Source of the DNA: Aurifilum marmelostoma
Taxonomy: Eukaryota > Ascomycota > Sordariomycetes > Diaporthales > Cryphonectriaceae
Length of the DNA stretch: 64,000 bases
Assembly: GCA_027559495.1 (NCBI GenBank)
Contig: JAMXSV010000026.1
Location: 496,001 to 560,000 of the forward strand
Direction: 5' to 3'
Positions 11,865 to 22,731 of this stretch are shown in pieces. Made by a program: the position numbers and the translations under genes. Position 1 is the stretch's first letter, and every line of letters starts with the position of its first letter. A model generated the notes under the pieces. The model was not told the DNA's origin. It was given only the letters and a program-made list of their open reading frames with translations, and did not search any database.

Positions 11865-13190
11865 TTTTAATAATTCTTATTTAAATATAATTTAATATTT
11901 CTTTTTAAAATAATATAAAATATAATATCTTTTTTATATTCTTTTTTATTATAAATAAAGCTTTAATTTATAATTAATTATTTTTAAGGTTTTATAATTT
12001 AATATAAAGCTAATTTTCTTATATTAAATATAATTTATTAAAGAAAATAAAAATAAGATTTTTATAAAAACTTAATTAAAAAGTTATATACTTATTTAAT
12101 TTAAGTTATTATTATATAATTATTTTAATAATTTTAGTTTTTTTAAAAATAATAATAAGAAAATTAAAGCTATTTATAATAGGCTAAGGTTATATTATAG
12201 CACTTAACTTTATAGGCCTAGCTAAGTAGCTTAATAGCAGTTAGGTTATTATATACCTTTGAGTTTTTAGCATCTTAAGTTAAGGTACCTAGCTCTAGTT
12301 AGCTAAGAGCAGCAGGCGCTAGCTAGTCCTAAAGCCCTCTTAAGCTAGCCCTATATACTATTTTTAATTTATATAAAAGCTGTAAAAAAAGTATTTAAGA
12401 ATGCTTTTAGTAATTTCAATAAGAAGTATATAATAAAATATAGCTTTAGCAATTTTAAGTAAACTAAAATAGTATTAAATTATAGAATTAAATTAAATTT
12501 ATAAAAAACTAAAAACTAAAACTAAAAATAAATATTATAAGATAAATTAATTTAATAATTTAGTATAATATATTATTATTATAATATATATAAATAATTA
12601 TATTTTTAAGAAATAATAAAGATTTAAAGTTTTTAGCAAATAATTACTAAAATAGATAATAAAATTATATTAATATATTTTAAAAAAAATATATATATAA
12701 TAGCTTAGTAAAGCTTTAAACTATTAATTATTAAGATAAGTATTTTATATATAATAATAAAGTATACTTTAATTATAAAAATAAGAATATTTTATTAAAA
12801 AATATTAATAATTATATAAAAGTAGTAGCTTAATATTGCTTTATAATAAAAATTAAATTATTTAATTCTTTTAATTAAGTAGCTTATTATAATAGTAATT
12901 ATATAATATATTTTTTAGAAAAAGAATATTTAAAAGAGAAAAATAGCTAATAATATAAAATTATAATTTAAATAATAATAAGAAATTAAAAATAAATAAT
13001 TTTAATTCTTTTATTAATATTTTATATTTAAAATTTAGAAATAAAAAAATTAAAAATTAAATTCTTTATAATATTATTTAATATAATTTATAAATTATTA
13101 TATTAATATACTATAATAAATATAATAATAATTTAAAAGATATAAATATAATACTTTTATTTATATTAATTAATATTATAAAAACTTTTA
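11865..13190 (+). pseudogene. gag relic of Gypsy element C'
   Basis: The stretch 11940-12175 aligns with the gag start of element C at 2010-2300, including the 'AAAAGCTTA...CTTTTTATTATA'-type blocks. It continues after a short solo LTR (12175-12357) to about 13190. Numerous stops; no zinc knuckle survives legibly. The element is truncated: protease and polymerase do not follow, and instead a GC-richer patch and a hAT transposase fragment appear. It belonged to a Ty3/Gypsy structural polyprotein; assignment rests on collinearity with element C. Confidence 0.6.
12175..12357 (+). mobile_element. Short solo LTR L1, copy a, TSD CTATT
   Basis: 183 bp starting TATAATAGGCTAAGG and ending GCCCTATATA, flanked by CTATT at 12170-12174 and 12358-12362. 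The uninterrupted gag of element C at 2310-2350 shows the empty site. Aligns along its length with 14091-14268 and 30767-30937 (shared words GGTTAGGTTATTA, GGCGCTAGCT). Confidence 0.8.
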
Positions 13191-13254
13191 TATTCTCTAT
13201 CTTTAATATTACTAGCTAATATAAATTTCTTATATATATTATAATTATAAAATC

Positions 13255-13420
13255 TATTAAGCTAGAATTTAAGCGCTATTGCATAATAAAGAGAATATAA
13301 GACTAAGTTATAAGCAAGGGCCCTATTGATCTAAATTTGCTATATTATAATAATAGCAAATTAAGGCTAATAAGGCGTAGGATTAGAGTGAAAAACCTGC
13401 TCTAGACCTGCTAAGGTAAT
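13255..13420. other. GC-richer unassigned patch
   Basis: About 165 bp with retained words such as AAGGGCCCTATTG, GGCGTAGGATTAGAG and CCTGCTCTAGACCTGC, unlike its flanks. It contains a hairpin-capable pair ATTTGCTAT/ATAGCAAAT around 13345-13373. It may be another short solo LTR, but no TSD or family match was found. Confidence 0.4.
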
Positions 13421-13439
13421 TATATACTAATTTAATATA

Positions 13440-13810
13440 TTAATAATATTATAATTTTAAATAAATAACTAGTATAATAAGTTTAGCAAATATATTATTT
13501 AATAAAATAAATAATAATATATATAATATTAGCTTTTTATTTATATTATATAGAAAATTAAGATTAGATTATAATAATAATTTATATATAATACTATTTA
13601 TAAAGGAGAAAACTATCTTACTTTTTTAAAAGATAAGATATTTAATTTATAAATAAGTTTCTTTATTATTTTTATTATCTATTATATAATTAATAAATAT
13701 TATAAACTATTCTTTAAAATATTAGAAAATAATATTTATTAATATTCTATTTTAATTAACTTAGCTTAGTATTCTTTAGCTATTTTAGCTATTTTAATAT
13801 TAGATTATAG
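13440..13810 (+). pseudogene. hAT transposase C-terminal fragment
   Basis: Aligns with 18120-18480 of the longer hAT relic: the words ATATTATTTAATAAAATAAATAATA and TAGCTATTTTAGCTATTTTA are shared. It corresponds to the region before and into the hAT dimerisation domain. No termini are visible, and it is bounded on the right by a minus-strand Gypsy relic. More mutated than the longer copy. It would have encoded part of a cut-and-paste transposase; non-functional now. Confidence 0.55.
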
Positions 13811-13819
13811 AAATAAAAA

Positions 13820-15190
13820 AATAGTTTTTTAATTTTATATTTAATAGGTAATATATTAGAAATTTATATTATTTAATTTTAATTTTAATTTTTATATTAT
13901 CTTTATTTTTTAATATAAATTAGAATTTTCTAAATATTCTTTATTTATTATATTTTAAATATTATAGATTTTTTTAATTTTAATAAAGCTTTATAATAAT
14001 ATATTATATTATTATTATAAAGCAGAATATGTATAGTAGTAATATTTTTATTATACTTATATTAAAAGCAATATAACTTAATAAGCAAACTATAATAAGC
14101 TAAGATTATACCTTAGCTATATAAGCCTAGCTAGATAGCTTAATAAGCGATTAGGTTATTATATATCTTTCAGCTTAGGCATTTTAAGTTATAGGTAGCT
14201 AGTATACTCTAGCTAAGGGCAGCAGGCGCTAGCTAGCTCTGGAGCCCTCTTAGGCTAGCCCCTTTATAAACTTTAGAAATGTATAAAAAATTTCTTTATT
14301 TAACCTAAAATAATCTTTTAATATGCTATAATTGGTAGTAAATATTTAAAAAGATATATATAAAGATTTCTTAATTATATTATTTCTTTATAAATAAGAA
14401 AATAAATTTATTTACTTTATTTATATATTATTAATAAAATAATATTATAACTTATATTATACCATAGTTATAAATTCTTATAAAAGAAGTAGCTTAAAAG
14501 TAAATTCCTAACTAGATATAAATATTTCTAAAAATTATAATAATATAAAAAGCTTATATTTTATAATTTTATTTTACTTATAACCAGGTATTATATTATT
14601 AAATAATTTCTTCTATTTATTTCATGAAATTTAGCAAATTATAATATCTTTTAATTCTTTGAAAAGTTATTCTTACTTTTTGATATCCTAATATATAAAT
14701 ATATTATATATTCTTAATATATTCCTTTTTTGAGATATAATTATTAAATCCAAATTCCTAGTTTAGTAGTTAGTTTTAAGTCCTATATTTAACTTTTATT
14801 TTTATATAGAATTTACTTTATTATTAATAAAAGACATTTATTCTATAATTTCTATTACTAATATATAAATAAGGTATTAGCTAAAAGCATATTATTTTCT
14901 ATTTCTCTTAATATTGCTAATTTTAATACTTAATTATAAATAGAATTTTGCTTATTATATTTATTATTTGTTTAAAATCTTAAATATTATAAATACTTTA
15001 AATAATATTTTTATTTTTAAAATATATATTATGTAGCTTAAATCTTAAGATTTTATAATAAATTAATAGAAAAAAGGTTCTCCTTTATTATTTATAAAAT
15101 AAGTTTTTATATAACTTATTTTCTAAATATATTATAAGCGTTTTATTTATTTTCTATTTTAATAGAGATATATTTTTAATAAGCTTTATT
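13820..15190 (-). pseudogene. Gypsy pol fragment (RNaseH to integrase), minus strand
   Basis: Collinear with the minus-strand pol of element D: 14370-14640 matches about 47730-47960 and 14640-15080 matches about 47960-48420, sharing words such as TATATTCTTAATATATTC and ATTTTGCTTATTATA. It spans late RNase H to integrase; a chromodomain is not legible. Interrupted by short LTR L1 copy b (14091-14268) and ending where a hAT terminus starts at 15200. Codons are riddled with stops. No LTRs belonging to it are seen. Less AT-saturated than element C, so perhaps younger. Confidence 0.65.
14091..14268 (+). mobile_element. Short solo LTR L1, copy b
   Basis: About 178 bp starting TATAATAAGCTAAG and ending GCCCCTTTATA. 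It aligns end to end with copies a and c and keeps GC-rich words (GCAGGCGCTAGCTAGC, GGAGCCC). Flanking TSD is not clear (CAAAC left, AACTT right), perhaps because of mutation or a one-base boundary error. Confidence 0.7.
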
Positions 15191-15399
15191 ATTAATTATT
15201 AGGGTTAAAACTTAGTTTATAATTAATAATTAATTAGTAAGTAATTATGAACTATTATAGTTAAACTTAGTACTTTTTATAAACTATAGTAGTTTATAGA
15301 GTTTTAGTTACTATATATAGTTACTTAGTAACTATAACTATAAAAAGATATTAATAAAAGCTAATAATTCTAAGTCATCTATAGCTTATAAATTAAGCT

Positions 15400-18300
15400 T
15401 AATGCTTATCTTTTTAGACTTAAGCTAAAGTTTGAATAATCTATTTATATTAGTTCATAATAATAAATATAGCTATAAATTTGAAAGCTTATAAAGATTA
15501 GCTTAAGTTCTTTTTTCTTTTTTAATTTTTATCTTAACTTTAAATTAAGTTTTATTAACTATTTAAACTATTAATACTATTTACTTATCTTACCTACTTA
15601 ATAATATAAATTCCTTTTTATTAAACTTATATATTATAATAGTTTCTATAATTTTTATTATAAATTCTTTAAATTCTGAAAAAACTTCTTTATATATTCA
15701 AGAAGCTTCTAAATCTTTTTCTAATTAAATTAAAGAATCCTTTAAAAAATAGCAAAAGTTCTTAATTATAATTTACTTATATTTTTTATTTATTATTAAA
15801 AAATTTAAATTCGAAAATTCTATTTAAGTATATAATATAAGTTATTTTTTATATTACTCTCTCTTTTTATTATTTTATTAATTAAAACTATATATAAATA
15901 TAAAAATAAAGAAATATTAAATAATTTTAAGCTTTAAACTTTATTTAATATTATTTATATAAGCATTTAAATATAGCTTATAGTATTAAAAGTAAAAATA
16001 TTTATTAAAAAGTAACTTTATAAATAAGTTATTAATTTACTTAATATTCTTATTTAATAAGCTTTTTATTTTACTTTTTTATCAGCTTTAGCGCTATATC
16101 TTAGTTAGATTTGTCTTTCTTTTCTTTTATTTAAGCCTTTATATAATATTCTTTTAAGCTTTAAAGTAATTATATTAATTCTTTTAAAAAATTAAATTCT
16201 TTAATTTCTTATTAAAAATAATCTTTCTTTTAATATTTTAAATTTAAATTCCTTTAAAGAATTATTAATTTACTATAAAATAAGTAAGTTATACTATTTA
16301 TATGAAAAAAGTATATTTATTAATTTTATATAAATTAATACTTATTATAAATTAATTAAAGATTAAAATAATTTTTAATATAATATTTAAAGGCTATTTA
16401 TTAGCTTTGAATATTAAATTAAAGTCTTTAATTAAGTTTAAAAAGAAATTCTATTTAATATTTTAAATATAAACTTTAAATATATAGGCTAGCTATATTA
16501 AAATAATTATTTTATATATTAATTTAAACTTTAAATTAATATATAAGTAAATTAATCTTTTATAAATAATTTAAATTGTATATCAGCTTTTATTTATATA
16601 GGAGACTTTTAATATTATTTAATTTTTAAATAATATCTTTAAATAAGTTTTTTGATATTATTCTATATATATATATACTAAATTTTTATTATTTACTAGG
16701 GATAATGCCTATAAAAATCTTATTTTTATAAAATCTTTAAAAGAAGAATATTATGCTCTCTCTAAAAGACTTTTGAAAAATAATATACAATATATATTGC
16801 AAATTATTAAAATAATTATATAAGATTCACTTAAAGATTATATTTCAAATTTTTAAGTTAAAGAATTTATATTAAATTATATAAATTCTAATATTCAAAA
16901 TATAAATATAAATAATAATAAAATCGAAAATACTTTATTAAACTTCTCTATATATATATATTATATAATAATCTTAAACAGCTTTAGTTACTTGAATTTA
17001 ATAATTAGTTATTTTAATTTAATATATACTTGCAATTCGAAATTTACTCTTAAAATCAATATTAAAGTTAAAAAGAGAGCAGATCTATTTCCAAATATAT
17101 AATATAGTAGAAATACTGCTTAATAAATATATATTATTTATATTATTTAAATATTGAACTAAAGCTAATTATTTATAATTAATACTACTTAATAGAATTC
17201 TACTTATAATATAGTATTAATAATTTTAAAATTAAATAATCCTTTAATATTTATAAATAAAATATAGGAAATATATTATAGACCTAGCCTGCTTGCTGCC
17301 TTAGATTCCTATCCCAGCTTAAAGAGGGCATAAGGGTTAGGGTTAGATATATAACCCCGCCTTAGATAAAACCTTTATCTAGCTAGCCCTGCTTGCCTAT
17401 TTTATATTATAGCTCCTTAAACAATATTCTAACTACCTAGCCTATACCTGCTTAATAATAGTGCTTATTAGTCTATAGCTAAATAGAATCTTAAACCGCC
17501 TGCTTGCTATTTACTTAATCCTCTTGCTGCTACTATAGCAAAATAGGGAATATAAAATCTTATTTTTTAATTCTATTAAATAGTTTACTATATTATAAAT
17601 AAAAAAACTATTAAGGTCTTTCTTATTCTATTAATTAAGCTATAAGGCAAAGTTTATATTATTTTATTCAACTGTATATTACATATATATAAAATAAATA
17701 ATAAATTTAAACATTTAAGTAATTATTAGAAATTATTGAAATAAAAAAATATATATATTCTAACTAGTAAGTTTTTAATATATTTATATATACTATATTA
17801 TTAATCATTAATACTAATGCTTATTTCAGCAATAATACTATTTATCTTTTATTAAAGCAATTATTAATTACTTTGATAAATTAGGAAAATATCATTTTAA
17901 GAAGTTAAATAAAAAAAGATAAAGAATTTCGAACCTTATATTTTTAGCCTTATATTAAACCTATAACTTGAAACTATATATTTTATATCTAATAAAGTTT
18001 TATTCTTTTATATAACTATTAAAAAAGATATAAATAATCTATTTAGAGCTAAATATATATAGCAGATATATATTATTTCTTTAATAATTATATATTACTT
18101 TAATTTATTATACCTTAAAATAATAAAGTTTTATAATAAATTTAATAAATATATTATTCAATAAAATAAATAATAATATATATAATGCGAGCTCTTTATT
18201 TATTTAAAAAAATAAATTAGAATTGGATTTTAATTGTAATCTATATATAAGCAATAATAATAAAGAAGAATAATATATTAATTATTTGAAAGAAAAATAA

Positions 18301-18570
18301 TCTATTTTATAAGTAAGTTATTTATTATCTTTATTTAATATATAACTAATAAGTACTATAGATTAGTCTACTAAAATATTAGAAAGATAATACTTATTAT
18401 TACCTCATTTTAAATACTTCTACTTAATAATATTTAGCTATTTTAGCTACTTTAGCAGCTATTAAACGAACCTTTTCTATAAGTTATTTCAAACTTAGAA
18501 ATATATTAAGTTCTAATACTATTTAAAAGCTTATTTAAGCAGAAGAGAAATAAATAATTTAGATAAATAA
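15400..18570 (+). pseudogene. hAT transposase relic
   Basis: Decayed DDE transposase of the hAT superfamily, which moves DNA by cut and paste and makes 8-bp TSDs. Two conserved regions can be read. At about 16675-16840 the frame gives a D-N-A motif followed by K-S-L-K-E-E-Y-Y and then the region where hAT proteins have their conserved Cys/His helix. At about 18427-18535 a run including R-T-F-S corresponds to the C-terminal dimerisation domain (the E-R-x-F-S box), followed by the L-S-S-N-T segment. Intervening stops arise mostly from glutamine or tryptophan codons. The solo LTR at 17274-17540 splits it. Non-functional. Confidence 0.7.
17274..17540 (+). mobile_element. Solo LTR of family E2 with TSD AAATA
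   Basis: 267 bp starting TATTATAG and ending CTATAGCA, flanked by AAATA at 17269-17273 and 17541-17545. It resembles the 252-bp LTR of element E (shared CCTGCTTGCCTATTTTATAT and TATAGCTCCTTAA blocks) but is a distinct family. Contains AGGGTTAGGGTT at 17333-17344. Less AT-rich than the hAT relic around it, hence younger. Confidence 0.8.
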
Positions 18571-18719
18571 GCTGTTTAACCTATTTACTATTCATTTCTT
18601 TTATTTAATTTTTAAGTATTATAACTATTAGTAATTACAAATTAACTATACTAATTTTATAGTTAGCTTTAGTTAAGCTACTAACTAAACTAATTACTTG
18701 TTTTTTTAAACCTAGATAG

Positions 18720-18850
18720 TAAGTTCTAAATATCTGTTATATAAGAAGAGAAATACTTATTACTAGCTTTGCTTTTGAATAAATAATAATAATAAGTTCT
18801 TTTGCTCTCTTTTTAATTTGGATCTTCTATAAATTATAAAAGAGATTATA
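18720..18850 (+). repeat. Repeat X (LTR-like fragment), copy 2
   Basis: Matches 10062-10184: TATATAAGAAGAG box, then AATAAATAATAATAATAAG, then TTCTTTTGCTCTCTTTTT. Better preserved than copy 1. It starts right after the hAT end. Confidence 0.45.
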
Positions 18851-20960
18851 TATGCGTATATTATGCATTTACCTTAAAGTAAATTAATTACATTTTTTTA
18901 TTAGCTAAATAAAAAAAACTTCTTAAACTTAAAATAAGAATATAAAATTTTAAATTATAAATCTAATATAAAGCTAAAAATATAAAAATTAAAATCTTTT
19001 ATATTTTTCTAATTTATTAAAATGATTATTAAATGCTTCCATAATAAGAAAAAAAGTATTATAATAAAAAAAGTATTAAATTAAATCTTAATATAATAAT
19101 AAATATATATATAATAAAAATTTATATTAATTATAATATTTATTTAATTTTATTTATATAATTAAGAATTAAAATTTAAATTTATTATATATTCTATATA
19201 TATATATATATAATAGATCTTTAAATAAGATAATATATATTCTATATTATAGCTTAATTAAAGAAGTTAAAAAAATATTAAAAGTTTTTTAATTTGCAAT
19301 ATAAGAATTTATTAAATAAAATTAAAAATTAAAGTTTTATATTATTTAATTTTTATATTTTTATTTAGAAATTATAAAGGAGTTTAAATATATTATAAAA
19401 TTCTATTAAATAGTATTTTTATTATATAATATATTTCTTAAAATATTGAATCTCTTGTTAGCTTTAATACTTTTAAGCAAAAGTTTAAATTATAAAGATC
19501 TATTAAATTAAAATAATTAATTAGTAAATTCGAAAAATAAAAGCTATAATAGAATAAAAATATATAATATATAAATATTTTAAAGAATATATATTTAAAA
19601 GTTTAATAATATTTCTAATTAAAAAATTAGAATTTATATTATATTATATAAATTCTTTAATTTAAAAAATTAAAATATAATATGAAAATAAGTTTATATA
19701 ATTATAATAATAATATATAATATATATATAAATAATTATTAAAAAGATTTATAAAAATATTATTTTTAAAGAAATTAGAAAAGCTTAAAATATTTATAAA
19801 AAATATTAAAAAAAATTATCTTAAAATATTCTTTAATAATATATAGATATAAGTATAATATATAATTTAATTAACTAAGAAAAAATATTTAGTTTATAAA
19901 ATTATATATTTATATAGCTTTAAGATTATTCATTTAAATAAAAAAGGCGTAAAAAGATATAAAGAATTTTATTTCTATATAAAGTTAATATAATTATTTT
20001 AAAGTATAAATAAAAAAGCAAAATATAAATTAAATTTAGAAATAATATTTAAGCTAATAAAAAAAAATAATTTATTAAATAAAAATATTAAATAAATTAA
20101 TAAATAATTTATTAATTTTCCTTAATATTATAAGCTATATATAAATACTTATATTAATAATATTAAGCAAAATTTAAAACTTAAAACTTAAAATTTTTAA
20201 TTCTTTTTCTTTTTTCTTTTCCTATTTAACTTTAATAAATAGGAATATAAAAATAAAATATAATATATATAATAATTTATATTATTTATTTAAATAATAT
20301 ATAATAAAAAAAAGAAAGAAATAGTTTTTTTAAATATAAATATTTTAATAAATATTAGATTTAAATTAGGAATTTAGCTAATTAAAATTAATAGCTTTTA
20401 ATTTTATTTAAAAATTTATAATAAGAAATATAAAATATATAATAAAATATAAATATAATTTAAATAAAGAAAACTTATATTACTAAAAAATAAAATAAAT
20501 AAATATATTAATAATTAAAATAGTTAATAAAACTTAAATTAAAGCTTAAATAAAAATTAATAAATAAAGATAAATTAAATTTATCTTTTTATTTTTTTAA
20601 TTTATAATACTATTTATATTTATTATTAAATAAAAATAGATTTTTTAAACTTTTATTTAAAAGCAAAAAGATAAGCATTTAGCTTAGCTAATTAGCTATA
20701 AATTACTAAAGTATAAAAAAGAAATATTTAAAAACTATTATTATATTAAAGCTTATTAGCTTTTATTAATATCTTTTTATAATTATAATTAATAATTAAT
20801 TATAAATAATAATTATTAATATTTATATTATTTATATATATTAAGTAAAATTAAATATATTATATTCTAATTAATAAAGAGTATTAATCTTAAATATAGT
20901 AATTTATAATTTATTTATAACTATAAATTAATTTTTTAAATTTAGTAAAGCTATTTTAAG
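18851..20960. other. Unassigned AT-rich relic DNA
   Basis: About 2.1 kb of near-saturated A/T sequence with scattered GpC. I could not match it to the other elements or read any motif on either strand. Short TA runs occur (for example 19196-19212). Likely an old transposon after repeated RIP. Confidence 0.45.
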
Positions 20961-21240
20961 ATTATATTTGAGTTTATAGCTAATAGATTTTTCTAGCTTA
21001 AAGGCTAGACTATATAGCGCTTTCTGCCTATTTCCTAAGCATAAAGTAACTTGCGCTATTTTATAGAAAGAGTATTATTATAAATCTGCTATTCTATCCT
21101 GCCTAGCTATTTATATAAGAGCATTATAAAGCTTTTTAGCTTTATATTCTAGTCTTTTGCATATAGTGCAGCAGCAATAGCACTTATAGGCTCTTAGTAA
21201 GTTTAACTATAATATATATAGATCTTATTTTAATAGATAC
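20961..21240. other. GC-richer unassigned patch, possible LTR
   Basis: About 280 bp with words such as CTTTCTGCCTATTTCC, CTATCCTGCCTAGC and GTGCAGCAGCAATAGC, plus a TTTATATAAGAGC box near 21109. This could be the promoter and R part of a solo LTR, but I could not find ends or a TSD. Confidence 0.35.
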
Positions 21241-22103
21241 TTAATATAATATTTTTTTATTTTAATTTTTTAGTTAATTTATTTAAATTTATAATATTGA
21301 AATAAAATGATATATAATAATATTATAAAAAGCATATATAACAATATTATAAAAAAGCTTTTTAAGCTTTTATATATTTGAAAATAATTATAAAATAATA
21401 TTTAATTTATTCTATAATAATCTTATTTATAGAAATTTAAAAAAATACTTAATAATAACTAATTATTATTAATTAACTAAAAAAAGCTATAATAATAAAA
21501 GCTATATATATAATAAATATTATAGCTATTATTAAATAGTTTATTAGCTATTATTAAAAGTATTATAAATTCTTAAAGTTTTAGTTTATAATAAAGAATA
21601 TAATAAAGAGTATAATAAGTAAAGAAAATTTAGCAATTAATAATGATTAGCTGAAAAGAGTAGCTTATTACTAATAGAGAAAATGAATTAAAAGAAAATA
21701 AGAAAAAAGAATATATAAATGAATTCTTATAATTAAAGATATAAGCTATTATAAAAAGAAGGTTAAAAGTGCTATAGAAAATATTATTTTTAAGTACGTA
21801 AATAATAATAAATTAATATAGTAGAAGCTAAAAAAGGAAAATGAAAAATATTAATAGAAGTAGCAAATTACTAAATATTTAAAGTAAAAGTAGTAATTTT
21901 AAAATTTAACTAGAGCACTTAATAGCTAGTTAACTGCTTAAAGGTTAATAAAATTGAAAAATATATAGAACTTTTTAATTTAGTAATAATAAAGATTTTA
22001 AAATATAATAATACTATAATAATTAGAAGGATATGAAGATAAAGAAGTAAAAGTAAGTAATTAAGTAAAGAGTAAGTAATAAATATAATAATATAATTAA
22101 AGC
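21241..22103. other. Unassigned purine-rich AT DNA
   Basis: AT-rich, but 21640-22080 is A/G-rich on the plus strand and keeps several GA and TGA words that are rare elsewhere (GAAAATGAATTAAAAG, GGATATGAAG). It looks like a lysine- and glutamate-rich coding relic, yet no family motif could be recognised. Confidence 0.35.
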
Positions 22104-22110
22104 TTTTATA

Positions 22111-22353
22111 ATGGGCAGCTCTGGCTGTGCGGTGCATTGCTAAATAAATTGTAGGAGGATCCCCTCCTCTAGTCTAACTATGAATAAGAATGGCTATAGC
22201 TATGTAATATATAGCCTCGGCGTAGGAAATTCACTACTAGTGAATTTATGGTGAACTTACTAAATTGACTATAGTGAATTCACCACAGATTCACCGGGGG
22301 TCTGTCCACAAATTCAGTGGGCGAATTCGTGGTATATTCCTCTAGGTACATCA
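22111..22353. mobile_element. Short unmutated insert flanked by TTTTATA
   Basis: 243 bp of near-normal composition (GGGCAGCTCTGGCTGTGCGG at the start, CACCGGGGGTCTGTCC near 22282) abruptly bounded by A/T DNA. Direct repeats TTTTATA at 22104-22110 and 22354-22360 flank it. It contains repeated GTGAATTC/GAATTCAC words between 22229 and 22335. The ends are not clearly inverted repeats and do not start with TG, so the class is undecided. It may have escaped RIP because it is short or arrived late. Confidence 0.6.
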
Positions 22354-22360
22354 TTTTATA

Positions 22361-22731
22361 TAAGTATTAAATGAACTTTTTATATTTATAGAGAAGGTTT
22401 TTTATATTAAAAGCTAAAAAGCTAGCCCTGAGCCAAAAAAGAAAGAAGGGAACATTTAAAAAAACTTATTTAATAATTTAAAAGAAAGAGGATATTAAAA
22501 AAGAAGAATTTATTAGGAAGAGAGCAAACTAAAAGTAGAATATATAGCATTTTATAGTAGGTATGCAAAAAAGATATTCTAATACTAGCCCTTTTTATAC
22601 CAAAATTTATATATTTTAAATAGCTTATAAAATTTAGCAAAAAATTAGAAAATTGAAAATTTTATATATAGAATTTAGTAAAAAAAGTAAAAGGGCAGTT
22701 TTTATAAAAACTAAATTAAAAGGCAATATAT
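22361..22731 (+). pseudogene. Possible Gypsy gag fragment
   Basis: The stretch around 22690-22728 (GGCAGTTTTTATAAAAAC) resembles element C gag near 2216-2262. The rest, A/G-rich with GAAAGAAGGGAAC, has no firm match. It may be the left flank of the Gypsy relic that continues at 24582 on the far side of the pogo-like insertion. Confidence 0.35.

Larger units (their letters stand above)
15200..18714 (+). mobile_element. hAT transposon relic, transposase-bearing
   Basis: The left terminus TAGGGTTAAAACTTAG matches the hAT-type ends of the short copies; the right end near 18714 reads TTTAAACCTA. Subterminal GTTA/TAAC arrays lie at 15205-15350 and 18600-18705, as in the short derivatives. The interior carries hAT transposase motifs in plus orientation. 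An E2 solo LTR (17274-17540) is inserted. Without it the element is about 3.2 kb, a normal autonomous hAT size. The 8-bp flanks (TTAATTAT, GATAGTAA) do not match, so two different copies could have been joined here. Confidence 0.65.

Noticed and set aside
21919..22137. Minus-strand 72-codon open frame
   Set aside because: It begins inside the unmutated 243-bp insert and runs into AT-rich DNA giving only I/L/Y/F repeats. No domain or codon structure; chance frame.
22229..22335. GTGAATTC repeats as a mariner-type inverted terminus
   Set aside because: A TA follows the GTGG at 22332, but no matching opposite terminus was found within about 1.5 kb upstream; class left open.
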